Assembly: GCA_902772085.1 (NCBI GenBank)
Contig: CACXZL010000015.1
Coordinates: forward strand, 1-14,212
From: an uncultured Coriobacteriaceae bacterium
Lineage (GTDB): Bacteria > Actinomycetota > Coriobacteriia > Coriobacteriales > Atopobiaceae
DNA: 14,212 nt
Direction: 5' to 3'
Made by a program: the position numbers and the translations under genes. The notes under the pieces are model-generated. The model saw only the letters and a program-made list of their open reading frames with translations, was not told the DNA's origin and made no database searches. Position 1 is the first letter of the stretch. Each line of letters starts with the position of its first letter. Shown here one piece after another: positions 6,978 to 14,095 of this stretch.

Positions 6978-6983
6978 CCTTCC
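6978..6983 (-). promoter_or_regulatory. Ribosome binding site that fixes the start of the 275-residue protein
   Basis: Minus-strand GGAAGG precedes the ATG at 6972 with a 5-base spacer. The in-frame upstream start at 7002 has no comparable site. Confidence 0.7.
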
Positions 6984-7006
6984 AAACGCGAGCGACAGAC
7001 AAGTTC

Positions 7007-7035
7007 AGTATAAGTGGAAGTTGCCAAAATGTACA
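7007..7035 (-). promoter_or_regulatory. Putative promoter of the 275-residue membrane protein gene
   Basis: The minus strand has TGTACA (7030-7035, four of six to TTGACA), a 17-base spacer and TATACT (7007-7012, five of six to TATAAT). Transcription would start near 7000, giving a leader of roughly 28 bases before the ATG at 6972. Confidence 0.5.
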
Positions 7036-7046
7036 GAAGAGATGTC

Positions 7047-7077
7047 AAAGGGGCCAAACCCGTCTTTGTTTGGCCCC
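7047..7077 (-). terminator. Intrinsic terminator downstream of rubrerythrin
   Basis: A perfect 10-bp stem, GGGGCCAAAC (7050-7059) with GTTTGGCCCC (7068-7077), closes an 8-base loop. On the minus strand it is followed by TTT and then GACA. It begins 97 bases past the rubrerythrin stop at 7175. The stem is strong, but the T-run is only three bases. Confidence 0.7.
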
Positions 7078-7174
7078 TTCTGGCTGCCAACCGCCTTCCC
7101 TTACATCATATGACCCACTCGCGAAAGATAAGCCGGCTCCCACAGACAGGCCACATGAAAGAAAGCAATAAAGC

Positions 7175-7720
7175 TTAGTAGTTTACTACCTGCTCCTCGA
7201 AATAGCTCTGAGGATGGTTGCAGGTGGGGCACACCTTAGGCGCCTTGGGGCCCACGTGCAGGTGACCACAGTTGAGGCACTTCCATACCTTCACGCCCTC
7301 GCGCTCAAAGACCTCGCCGTTCTCCACGTGCTCGGCCAACTTGCGGTAGCGCTCCTCGTGTGCCTGCTCAATCTTTGCGACGAGGCGCATCTTGGCGGCG
7401 ATCTCCGTAAAGCCCTCCTGCTCGGCGACATCGGCAAACTCAGGATACATTCTGGTCCACTCGTCGTTCTCGCCGGCCGCAGCGTCCTTGAGATTGGTCA
7501 GGGTGTCAGGCACCTCACCGTCATGCAGATACTTGAACCAGAGCTTTGCATGCTCCTTCTCGTTGCGCGCGGTCTCGGTGAAGATGTCCTGAATCTGCAC
7601 ATAGCCGTCCTTCTTTGCACGGCTTGCATAATAGAGATATTTGGTGTGCGCCTGAGACTCGCCTGCAAAAGCGGCTTCAAGGTTCTTCTTGGTTTGCGAG
7701 CTCTCGAAATCCACTGCCAT
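7175..7720 (-). CDS. rbr: Rubrerythrin (diiron peroxidase with rubredoxin-like domain)
   Basis: Cytoplasmic NADH-dependent peroxide reductase of anaerobes; electrons pass from the rubredoxin-type iron to the diiron site. 181 residues, near the usual 190. The helical diiron domain shows E21 in AGESQAH, E54 and H57 in ARNEKEHA, E87 in NDEWT, and E118 and H121 in KIEQAHEERY. The C-terminal domain has the two Cys pairs CLNCGH (148-153) and CPTCNHP (164-170) for one iron. One position is odd: R90 in DEWTRMY stands where I expect an acidic residue. The ATG at 7720 follows GAAAGGAGAAGGTC. It has its own promoter and a leader dyad, and a terminator follows. It probably serves in oxidative stress defence. 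Confidence 0.95.
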   Translation of the reverse strand: MAVDFESSQTKKNLEAAFAGESQAHTKYLYYASRAKKDGYVQIQDIFTETARNEKEHAKLWFKYLHDGEVPDTLTNLKDAAAGENDEWTRMYPEFADVAEQEGFTEIAAKMRLVAKIEQAHEERYRKLAEHVENGEVFEREGVKVWKCLNCGHLHVGPKAPKVCPTCNHPQSYFEEQVVNY

Positions 7721-7747
7721 GACCTTCTCCTTTCAAGGTTGCGGACA

Positions 7748-7780
7748 CCCGTTAACCATAGGAAGCAGCAGGTAAACGGG
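7748..7780 (-). promoter_or_regulatory. Perfectly placed dyad in the rubrerythrin leader
   Basis: Ten-base arms CCCGTTAACC (7748-7757) and GGTAAACGGG (7771-7780) pair at nine of ten positions, with one central A-A mismatch and a 13-base loop. The dyad lies between the predicted start of transcription (near 7785) and the ribosome binding site. It could be a 5' stabilising hairpin or a repressor operator; it does not resemble the classic PerR box. Confidence 0.5.
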
Positions 7781-7791
7781 CAATTTCTTTC

Positions 7792-7800
7792 ATTTTAGCA
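7792..7800 (-). promoter_or_regulatory. Putative extended -10 promoter of rubrerythrin
   Basis: Minus-strand TGCTAAAAT is an extended -10 (TGN plus TAAAAT, five of six to consensus). The bases 17 upstream (CGACCA) are a poor -35, which an extended -10 can tolerate or an activator could compensate. The leader would be about 65 bases. Confidence 0.5.
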
Positions 7801-7845
7801 TATTGGCAAATCAATGGTCGCGACGCATGTGCGCAAAGGGTGACG

Positions 7846-8433
7846 TCAAGCTGAGCCAGACTCATTTCGACAGGTTCCTTGCGACAGCTCGGCCAGGGCT
7901 ATCGAGAGGACCATAGGTGACCAGACGCTGAAACGCGCAGGATGCTTGGCGAGCTCCAACGCCAAGTCGTCGACCCCAATCCAACGCACACTCTCAACCT
8001 CATCAGCATCGAGGACAAGATCACCCACACATCGCCCTACCAGTACGTGGTCATACTCGTGCTCCGTAATGCCGTTTGCAAACGCTGCCCGATACACAAA
8101 GAAGCCAACTTCGCGCAATCCCTGGGCGTCACATCCCAGCTCTTCGTGGACACGTCTATACGCTGCATAGAGGAGCTTCTCGCCAGCCCGAGGATGCGAG
8201 CAGCAAGAGTTCGCCCAAAGTCCCGCAGAGTGGTACTTGCCCAAAGCCCGCCGTGCCAGAAGTACCTCGGGACCCACGGTGCCGTCCCGTACCAGCACCA
8301 CGGAAAACGCCCTATGTAGCAGACCCTCCACATGCGCCTCTTGCTTTGTGGCAAAGCCCATGGAACGGTCAAGCCCATCCACCAGAATCAGCAGGTCGTC
8401 ACGCGCGGGATCTTTCTCCATGTTGTGATCCAC
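7846..8433 (-). CDS. idi: Type I isopentenyl-diphosphate delta-isomerase
   Basis: Interconverts isopentenyl and dimethylallyl diphosphate for isoprenoid synthesis; cytoplasmic, Nudix-fold, metal dependent. 195 residues, as expected. Family marks in order: HRAFSVVL, ARRALGKYHSAGLWANSCCSHP, where the first Cys of CCSHP is the catalytic position; RRVHEELGC of the Nudix helix; EHEYDHVL with the metal-binding and catalytic Glu; and FSVWSP near the C-terminus. The start is GTG at 8433 with AAAGGAAGCGAAC before it; an ATG four codons later (8421) lacks a spaced site. It is divergent from the large sensor gene at 8623 and followed by the rubrerythrin promoter region, with no clear terminator. Confidence 0.94.
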   Translation of the reverse strand: MDHNMEKDPARDDLLILVDGLDRSMGFATKQEAHVEGLLHRAFSVVLVRDGTVGPEVLLARRALGKYHSAGLWANSCCSHPRAGEKLLYAAYRRVHEELGCDAQGLREVGFFVYRAAFANGITEHEYDHVLVGRCVGDLVLDADEVESVRWIGVDDLALELAKHPARFSVWSPMVLSIALAELSQGTCRNESGSA

Positions 8434-8460
8434 GTTCGCTTCCTTTCAGTTAGACTTTAT

Positions 8461-8490
8461 GTTTCCATCTTATCCTCTAGATGGGTAAAC
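8461..8490. promoter_or_regulatory. Imperfect dyad over the idi promoter region
   Basis: Plus-strand GTTTCCATCT (8461-8470) mirrors AGATGGGTAAAC (8479-8490): GTTT and CCATCT pair with AAAC and AGATGG around two extra bases. On the minus strand the element contains TAAGAT, the best -10-like hexamer ahead of idi (TTGTAT 18 bases before it). It may be an operator, or a chance dyad. Confidence 0.35.
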
Positions 8491-8549
8491 ATACAAGAAA
8501 GCCGCGGTCCATTCCGCTATCGTGTATCCAAATGCCCACACACACGGCT

Positions 8550-8577
8550 GAGACACATTACATGCAAAGTGTATTAT
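8550..8577 (+). promoter_or_regulatory. Putative promoter of the SpoIIE-type sensor gene
   Basis: GAGACA (8550-8555, four of six to TTGACA), a 16-base spacer and TATTAT (8572-8577, five of six to TATAAT) sit in a locally AT-rich patch. The transcript would start near 8584 and reach the GTG at 8623 after about 40 bases. Confidence 0.45.
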
Positions 8578-8606
8578 ATTACCCACCAGTGCGACCGCTT
8601 CAACCA

Positions 8607-8615
8607 AGGGAGGAG
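8607..8615 (+). promoter_or_regulatory. Ribosome binding site that fixes a GTG start at 8623
   Basis: AGGGAGGAG followed by 7 bases and GTG. The frame is open back to 8332, but the upstream part overlaps idi on the other strand and lacks any such site. Confidence 0.85.
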
Positions 8616-8622
8616 CTGCCCC

Positions 8623-11469
8623 GTGTTTAGCATTGAAATCATAAGTGTTGTTTTGCAGTTCGCCATTGCCACCGCCCTTCCCGTCCTCGCCAGCGTGGCA
8701 CTTACCCTGCTGTTTCAACAAGAACGTTTTGCACACATGAAGTACTGGCATCGACAGGTATTCTGCGGTCTCGTATTTGGCATAATCGCCATCTTTGGAA
8801 CGGAGTTTGGCATAGAGACGCACGACGCCACCATGAACGTACGCGATGCGGCCCCCATCGTGGCAGGACTGTACTTCGGAGGACCAGCCGGCATCATCGC
8901 CGGCATCATCGGTGGTGTAGAGCGCTGGTTTGCCGCCTTATGGGGTCGCGGCGTGTTTACGCGCGTTGCCTGCAGCGTAGCGACTATCGCCGTGGGCTTC
9001 TATGCCGCCCTTTTGAATCGTTTCCTCTTTGACGAACGCAAACCAAGCTGGCCGCTCGCTTTCGCCATCGGCATGGTGGCCGAAGTGCTGCACCTCCTTC
9101 TCGTGTTTGTCACAAACATGGACGATATTGCTCGCGCGTTTTTGGTTGTACAAGCCTGCTCGTTCCCCATGATTTTGTGTAATGGCCTCTCTACAGCACT
9201 TTCGGGTGCCGCGATAGCTTTTCTTCAAGGGCAGAGGCTTCATCACAATTCCGAAACGCGAGGTATTTCGCAAGTGATCCAGTTAGGAATGCTCGGTGTG
9301 GTTATCATAGGGTTCGTGGTCACGGTAGGTTTCACGTTTTTGTTGCAACAAAGCACCTCACGGGCAGACGTTCGCAACACGCTTGCCCTTGATCTCTCCG
9401 ATGTAAAGAATGACGTCCGTGACGCTTCCGATGAAAACTTGCTGAAACTCGCTCGCGTAGCAGCCGAGACGGTCCCTTCCGTCATGGCGGCACAAAACGT
9501 AAATCTCGCCACGCTCGCACGAAGCCTCTACGCAAGCGAAATCCATGTGATAGACGCACAGGGCATCATCGTCGCGAGTAGCGACCCTTCCTACCTTGGG
9601 TTCGACATGCATTCAGGCCCGCAAGCAAGCGAGTTTTTGGTTCTGCTTCCTGGCGGAAGGTCGTCATATTACGTTCAGAGCTACCAGCCCATTACCATTG
9701 ACAGCAGCCAGTGGAGAAAATATGCGGGAGTACGTATCTCAGGCGGTTTCATACAGGTAAGCTACGACGGCGAACAGTTTGTAGACGACATCGCCTCTCA
9801 GGTAGACAGCAGAGTCGCAAACCGCCACGTAGGCTGGAGCGGTATGTTTGTGGTGATTGAGGAAAGCGGAAAACTGACAGGCACCAGATTCGACGTATCT
9901 GTCACCAGCAGCGAAGTGCAGGCGCTCTTCGAAGCCGCCAAGGCACACGAAGAAAGCACCGTCTATGAAGTGAGCTTCCACGAGATGGATTATTATGCGA
10001 TGCGCCAAGACGTGGAAGGCTTCATCATCATAGCGATGCTTCCCATCGTCGAGGCCACCAGTGCCCGGGATCTTGCCGTGCTGGTAACGTCGTTTATGGA
10101 AGTCATCGTATTTGCCGCCTTATTCATCGCTATCTACGTCCTGATAAAGAACGTCGTGGTACATAGCATCTGGGAGGTAAACGGCACGCTCGACAAAATC
10201 ACCTCAGGCGACCTCAAGGCAGAGGTGAATGTACGCGACAGCACGGAATTCTCCTCTCTTTCTGACGACATAAACAAGACCGTCGCTGCCCTGCGCGCTG
10301 CCATCGCCGCAGAAAGCTCTCGCATAGAGCGCGACCTCGCCACGGCCAAGGCAATTCAAAGCTCGGCCCTACCCCGCACGTTCCCGCCCTTCCCCGACAT
10401 CGACGCCTTCAACATCTATGCGTCCATGAATGCCGCACGCGAGGTAGGCGGAGACTTCTACGATTTCTTCCTCATAGATAGCCACACCCTCGGCTTCCTC
10501 ATCGCAGACGTAAGCGGTAAGGGCATCCCAGCCGCACTGTTTATGATGGCTGCAAAATCCGAGTTGGCAAACTACATGAAGTCCGGCATGGACCTCGCCG
10601 AGGCCGTGCATAGCGCAAACATAAACCTCTGCCGAGGAAACGACGCAGGTATGTTTGTGACGGTATGGGCCGCATCTCTCGACTTTGAGACGGGTGTGCT
10701 TACCTACGTAAACGCCGGTCACAACCCGCCGCTTCTACGCCACGACGGTACCTGGGAATGGCTCACAAAGAAAAGTGGCCTCTTCCTCGGCACCTTCGAG
10801 ACCGCACGATATCATGCGCACAGCATTCCACTCTTCCGTGGTGATGAGCTGATCCTCTACACCGACGGCGTCAACGAGGCCTTCTCGGCGAACGAGGAGG
10901 AATACGGCAACGAGAGACTTGAGGCGTTTCTTGTAAGAAACAACGTTCTGCATCCCCACCAACTCATCGATTTGCTGCGTGCCGACCTTCGAAAGTGGGC
11001 GGAGGGCACCGAGCAGTCCGATGACATCACGATGCTATGCGTAGAGTATGGCGTACCGCCAGAGGTGTCGAAGGCGTTCACCGTACCGGCCACCAGAATG
11101 GGTCTCGACGAGCTGATCCTTTCCATGCGCTACGAGTTGGCCAGTCTTCAGTGCCCGACTTCCATCCAATCCCACATAGAGCTTACGATAGAAGAGCTCT
11201 TCACAAACATCTGCACGCACGGTTATCAAGACACGAAAGAAGAAAACCAGATAGAGCTCGTCTACGCATACAACGCGCATCCATCCGGCATCGTGGTAAG
11301 CATTACAGACTGGGGCGTACCCTTCGACCCGCTTTCCTACCAACGAGGCGAAGGCGGAGACGAGGTCACCGGTATGGGCGTGAAGCTTGCCCTCGGCAGC
11401 GTAGACGACATCGCCTATATCCGCGATGATGACCGCAACGTGGTTGCCTTCCGAAAGGACTGGGAATAG
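8623..11469 (+). CDS. Membrane sensor with LytS-type 5TM, Cache-like, HAMP, SpoIIE/PP2C phosphatase and RsbW-like kinase domains
   Basis: 948 residues from the GTG. Residues 1-205 form a LytS-like five-segment membrane domain with the mark RDAAPIVAGLYFGGPAG (74-90). A further segment (about 219-243) leads to an outside sensor (244-485) with a Cache-like strand SEIHVIDAQGIIVASSDPS. A segment at about 486-510 and a HAMP linker (508-562) connect to a PP2C phosphatase (570-805) with the metal-binding acids D611 (REVGGDFYD), D629 (IADVSGKG), D748 (LYTDGV) and D800 (SDDIT). An RsbW-like ATPase (815-948) follows with intact N box (E858, N862, H866), G1 (D896, G898) and GMG (917-919). In known partner-switching systems, PP2C proteins dephosphorylate and RsbW kinases phosphorylate STAS antagonists; here both sit in one chain. 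The ligand and STAS partner are unknown. The EAL gene follows 93 bases later, probably co-transcribed. Confidence 0.92.
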   Translation: MFSIEIISVVLQFAIATALPVLASVALTLLFQQERFAHMKYWHRQVFCGLVFGIIAIFGTEFGIETHDATMNVRDAAPIVAGLYFGGPAGIIAGIIGGVERWFAALWGRGVFTRVACSVATIAVGFYAALLNRFLFDERKPSWPLAFAIGMVAEVLHLLLVFVTNMDDIARAFLVVQACSFPMILCNGLSTALSGAAIAFLQGQRLHHNSETRGISQVIQLGMLGVVIIGFVVTVGFTFLLQQSTSRADVRNTLALDLSDVKNDVRDASDENLLKLARVAAETVPSVMAAQNVNLATLARSLYASEIHVIDAQGIIVASSDPSYLGFDMHSGPQASEFLVLLPGGRSSYYVQSYQPITIDSSQWRKYAGVRISGGFIQVSYDGEQFVDDIASQVDSRVANRHVGWSGMFVVIEESGKLTGTRFDVSVTSSEVQALFEAAKAHEESTVYEVSFHEMDYYAMRQDVEGFIIIAMLPIVEATSARDLAVLVTSFMEVIVFAALFIAIYVLIKNVVVHSIWEVNGTLDKITSGDLKAEVNVRDSTEFSSLSDDINKTVAALRAAIAAESSRIERDLATAKAIQSSALPRTFPPFPDIDAFNIYASMNAAREVGGDFYDFFLIDSHTLGFLIADVSGKGIPAALFMMAAKSELANYMKSGMDLAEAVHSANINLCRGNDAGMFVTVWAASLDFETGVLTYVNAGHNPPLLRHDGTWEWLTKKSGLFLGTFETARYHAHSIPLFRGDELILYTDGVNEAFSANEEEYGNERLEAFLVRNNVLHPHQLIDLLRADLRKWAEGTEQSDDITMLCVEYGVPPEVSKAFTVPATRMGLDELILSMRYELASLQCPTSIQSHIELTIEELFTNICTHGYQDTKEENQIELVYAYNAHPSGIVVSITDWGVPFDPLSYQRGEGGDEVTGMGVKLALGSVDDIAYIRDDDRNVVAFRKDWE

Positions 11470-11510
11470 GTCACGTAAGCACACATTTAGCCGAATGAGA
11501 CAATCGCAGT

Positions 11511-11562
11511 GGGCGTCTACATGATAGACTGATTATCAAGATAGGTCGAATCGGAGACGCCC
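11511..11562 (+). promoter_or_regulatory. Leader of the EAL gene with a start-masking inverted repeat and a competing hairpin
   Basis: GGGCGTCT (11511-11518) is complementary to AGACGCCC (11555-11562); the latter lies between GGAG and the ATG at 11563, and one more T-A pair would include the A of the start codon. A smaller hairpin GTCTA/TAGAC (11515-11519/11525-11529) shares GTCT with the first arm, so the two structures exclude each other. This is the layout of a translational switch, but no known riboswitch consensus is recognised. Confidence 0.5.
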
Positions 11563-14061
11563 ATGCCCCTCTTCTCACAAGCCGCGCAGGATAGCCTGAC
11601 AGGGCTTCCCAGTTGGGAAAAATTCGATAAGCGAGCAAAGAAGCTTCTTTCGCAAAGTGGAACGAACGGGCTCTGTATCGTTTACATGCGTGTAGGCAAT
11701 TTTGGTGCATACTGCATCCGCAAAGGTGCCGACGCAGGCAATGAAGTGCTGAAGCTCATCGCGTCCTTGCTTCGCGATGGCATATCCACAAACCTCATCA
11801 CGCGTTATGATTCGGAAAGCTTTGTGGCAATCGATACCATCGACGCCATAGAAAGAACCCTTGAGCGCATAAATCGAGAGTTGCCCACGGACGGCGAAGC
11901 CGACGGCTTGGTGTTTAAGGGAGGGTATTGTTTACTGAGCACCGAGCTGTCGCTCGACGAGACGCTTGCACGTGCCAATTACGCATTTGAAGACATACTC
12001 TATGGCAGCCTCGTGTGGTCGCGCATGTTTGACCGCGGACTCGAGACCGTGTACAACCGTCGCAACTATGTCATACACCATCTGGACGAGGCCATCGAGC
12101 GCGGCGAGATTCGTGCCTATGCGCAACCCATTGTCCGCGTGCTTACCGGCATGATCTGCGAGGTCGAGATTCTCTCGCGCTGGGTGTCCGATGTGTACGG
12201 ATTTCTACGGCCCGACGAGTTCATTCCCGAACTCGAGCGTCATCAGCTCATTCATCGTCTGGATGCCGAGGTGGTGCGACTCGCCTGCAAGCAATGGAGC
12301 GAGGCAAGCCAGCTGGGCATAAACGTGCCCTTTGGCATAAACCTCAGCAGGCTCGACTTCGAGCTCTGCGACATGTATGACGTCGTCACCCAAGCCATGG
12401 CCACATATCACGTGCCTATAGATCAGGTGCATATCGAAATCACCGAAAGCGCCCTTGCCCATAGCAGCAGCATGCTGGCAAAGGGCATCGAGCGATTCCG
12501 CAAAGCCGGCTTTAGTCTTTACCTGGATGACTTTGGAAGCGGTTATTCGAGCCTACAGGTGCTTGAAGGCACCAGCTTCGATGTCGTGAAGCTCGACATG
12601 TCGCTGCTGACTGAGGTAGAGACCAACGAGCGCGCTCGCGTCATCGTGGCCGACGCCGTAAGTATGGTAAAACGTCTGAACCTGCAAACGCTCTGCGAGG
12701 GCGTAGAGACAGAAGAGCAGTTCCTCTTTCTCAAGGCGGTGGGTTGCGAAAAGGCACAAGGCTACCGCTTCTCCAAGCCAAAGAGCCACGAAGAGATCAT
12801 GCTGCATCTCAAGGAGACGGCACGCCAGCACGAGACGCCTGAGATGCAGCGATATTACGACTCCATAGGCAAGGTAAACCTCATGGACGGTACGCGTGCG
12901 AGCGTCCACGGCGTCGAGGCGGCCCACTTCCAAGGCACGCAACCCTTTGCCATCATCGAGATAGCCGCAGGAAACGTCTCGTTCCTTTCGGCGAATTCCG
13001 CATTTTATCGATTTGTACAGCGTGCCGGTGAGCAAGATTTCGAGAGTCTTATCGCGCAGCTTGCAAAGAAATACCCTAGCATTCGCAACAAGGTCTTTTA
13101 CGCCACTTCGAAGGCACGCAAGACAAAAATGCCACAACAGCTCGACGTCGTCATTGAGGGGCAGCTCTGCACGATTGGCGTTACCTATGTAGAGGAATCG
13201 GAAGGCAAGACCGCCTATCTCGTGGAAATCCTGAGCGTCACGCGCCATTCGAAGTTCAACAACTTCAAGGTCCTCGAGCAATCCATGTCGTTCCTATACA
13301 CCATCTTCAAGCGTATAGACCTACTCGACATGACCGACCACACTTGGAGAAACATCTACCTCAACGTACCGCGCTACAATGCCCTGCGTGCCGATGCCAC
13401 GCCGCAAGATGAGATCGAGGCGTTCTGCGAAGCGTTCATACATCCGGACGACCGCGCTCGATTCCTTGAGTTCTATGACCTTGACACCGTGTATGAGCGA
13501 CTGACGCAGGTCGCAACCACTCATTTGGCCGACATCTTCTACGCCCTCACAGAAAACCGATACGAAGAGCAGCTCTTTATGCTCATCCCCGCATCGATCG
13601 ATGGACACAGGCAGTTCTTGTCGTGCATGCGCGATCTCGATGTGGGGGGCATGGTTCATCAAAAGGCCGTAAGCGACGCATATATATATGACGATGTGCT
13701 TCTCTCCGGGTTGCTTGAAGTCACCAACCATTGCGTTTTCTGGAAGGACGCAAGACGCAGGTTCGTGGGAGCGAACGACAATTTCCTGTCGTTCTTTGGA
13801 TTCAGTTCCGCCAATCAGTTCGTTGGTAAGACCGACGATGACCTAGGGTGGATACGCAATGCCGATTTCCACAGCGACGAGCGCAAGGTCTTGAGTGGAG
13901 AGCGCGTGCACAACGTGCAAGCCCAGACCGAACGCGGTGACGGAGAGCTGCGCAACATCCGCGTGTCAAAGATACCGCTCTGGCACAAAGACAAAGTCGT
14001 CGGACTTGTGGGCTACTTCGAAGACCTCGGTCCTCACATAGAGCCTGAGATGACAGTCTGA
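11563..14061 (+). CDS. Degenerate GGDEF - EAL - PAS protein, candidate c-di-GMP phosphodiesterase
   Basis: 832 residues, no membrane segment. Residues about 8-160 have a GGDEF fold (start QDSLTGLPSWEKFD), but the GGDEF signature is YDSES (82-86), so no cyclase activity is expected. The EAL domain (about 165-425) has EIL for EAL (202-204) yet keeps the catalytic set: E202, N260 (NLSR), E295 (EITES), D322 and D323 (DDFGSG), K343 (VVKLD), E379 (CEGVET) and Q399 (AQGYRF). It is therefore a plausible c-di-GMP phosphodiesterase. The C-terminal half, about 430-832, looks like PAS-type sensing; the last domain (725-820, VFWKDARRRFVGAND onward) is clear and the earlier ones are weaker. Having PAS after EAL is the reverse of the common order. 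The ATG at 11563 has GGAG six bases before it. It probably forms an operon with the upstream sensor. Receptor-only binding of c-di-GMP is an alternative. Confidence 0.9.
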   Translation: MPLFSQAAQDSLTGLPSWEKFDKRAKKLLSQSGTNGLCIVYMRVGNFGAYCIRKGADAGNEVLKLIASLLRDGISTNLITRYDSESFVAIDTIDAIERTLERINRELPTDGEADGLVFKGGYCLLSTELSLDETLARANYAFEDILYGSLVWSRMFDRGLETVYNRRNYVIHHLDEAIERGEIRAYAQPIVRVLTGMICEVEILSRWVSDVYGFLRPDEFIPELERHQLIHRLDAEVVRLACKQWSEASQLGINVPFGINLSRLDFELCDMYDVVTQAMATYHVPIDQVHIEITESALAHSSSMLAKGIERFRKAGFSLYLDDFGSGYSSLQVLEGTSFDVVKLDMSLLTEVETNERARVIVADAVSMVKRLNLQTLCEGVETEEQFLFLKAVGCEKAQGYRFSKPKSHEEIMLHLKETARQHETPEMQRYYDSIGKVNLMDGTRASVHGVEAAHFQGTQPFAIIEIAAGNVSFLSANSAFYRFVQRAGEQDFESLIAQLAKKYPSIRNKVFYATSKARKTKMPQQLDVVIEGQLCTIGVTYVEESEGKTAYLVEILSVTRHSKFNNFKVLEQSMSFLYTIFKRIDLLDMTDHTWRNIYLNVPRYNALRADATPQDEIEAFCEAFIHPDDRARFLEFYDLDTVYERLTQVATTHLADIFYALTENRYEEQLFMLIPASIDGHRQFLSCMRDLDVGGMVHQKAVSDAYIYDDVLLSGLLEVTNHCVFWKDARRRFVGANDNFLSFFGFSSANQFVGKTDDDLGWIRNADFHSDERKVLSGERVHNVQAQTERGDGELRNIRVSKIPLWHKDKVVGLVGYFEDLGPHIEPEMTV

Positions 14062-14095
14062 ACATGGCGCATCGTGGGTTTTGTTTGCAATGAGG

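Noticed and set aside
8332..8622. Extension of the sensor gene 97 codons upstream
   Set aside because: It overlaps idi on the other strand and the promoter region, and the GTG at 8623 has an excellent ribosome binding site and starts a typical 5TM domain.
11470..11562. c-di-GMP (GEMM) riboswitch before the EAL gene, because of GTCACG early in the gap
   Set aside because: The conserved core, tetraloop receptor and P1 layout are not found, and the gap is short for it.
11511..11563. tRNA-like element: GGGCGTC/GACGCCC arms plus GGTCGAATC
   Set aside because: Only 52 bases separate the ends, and no D, anticodon or T stem can be formed at the right distances.
12553..13281. 242-codon minus-strand frame inside the EAL gene
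   Set aside because: It is antisense to a domain-rich gene with intact catalytic motifs and has no start signals.
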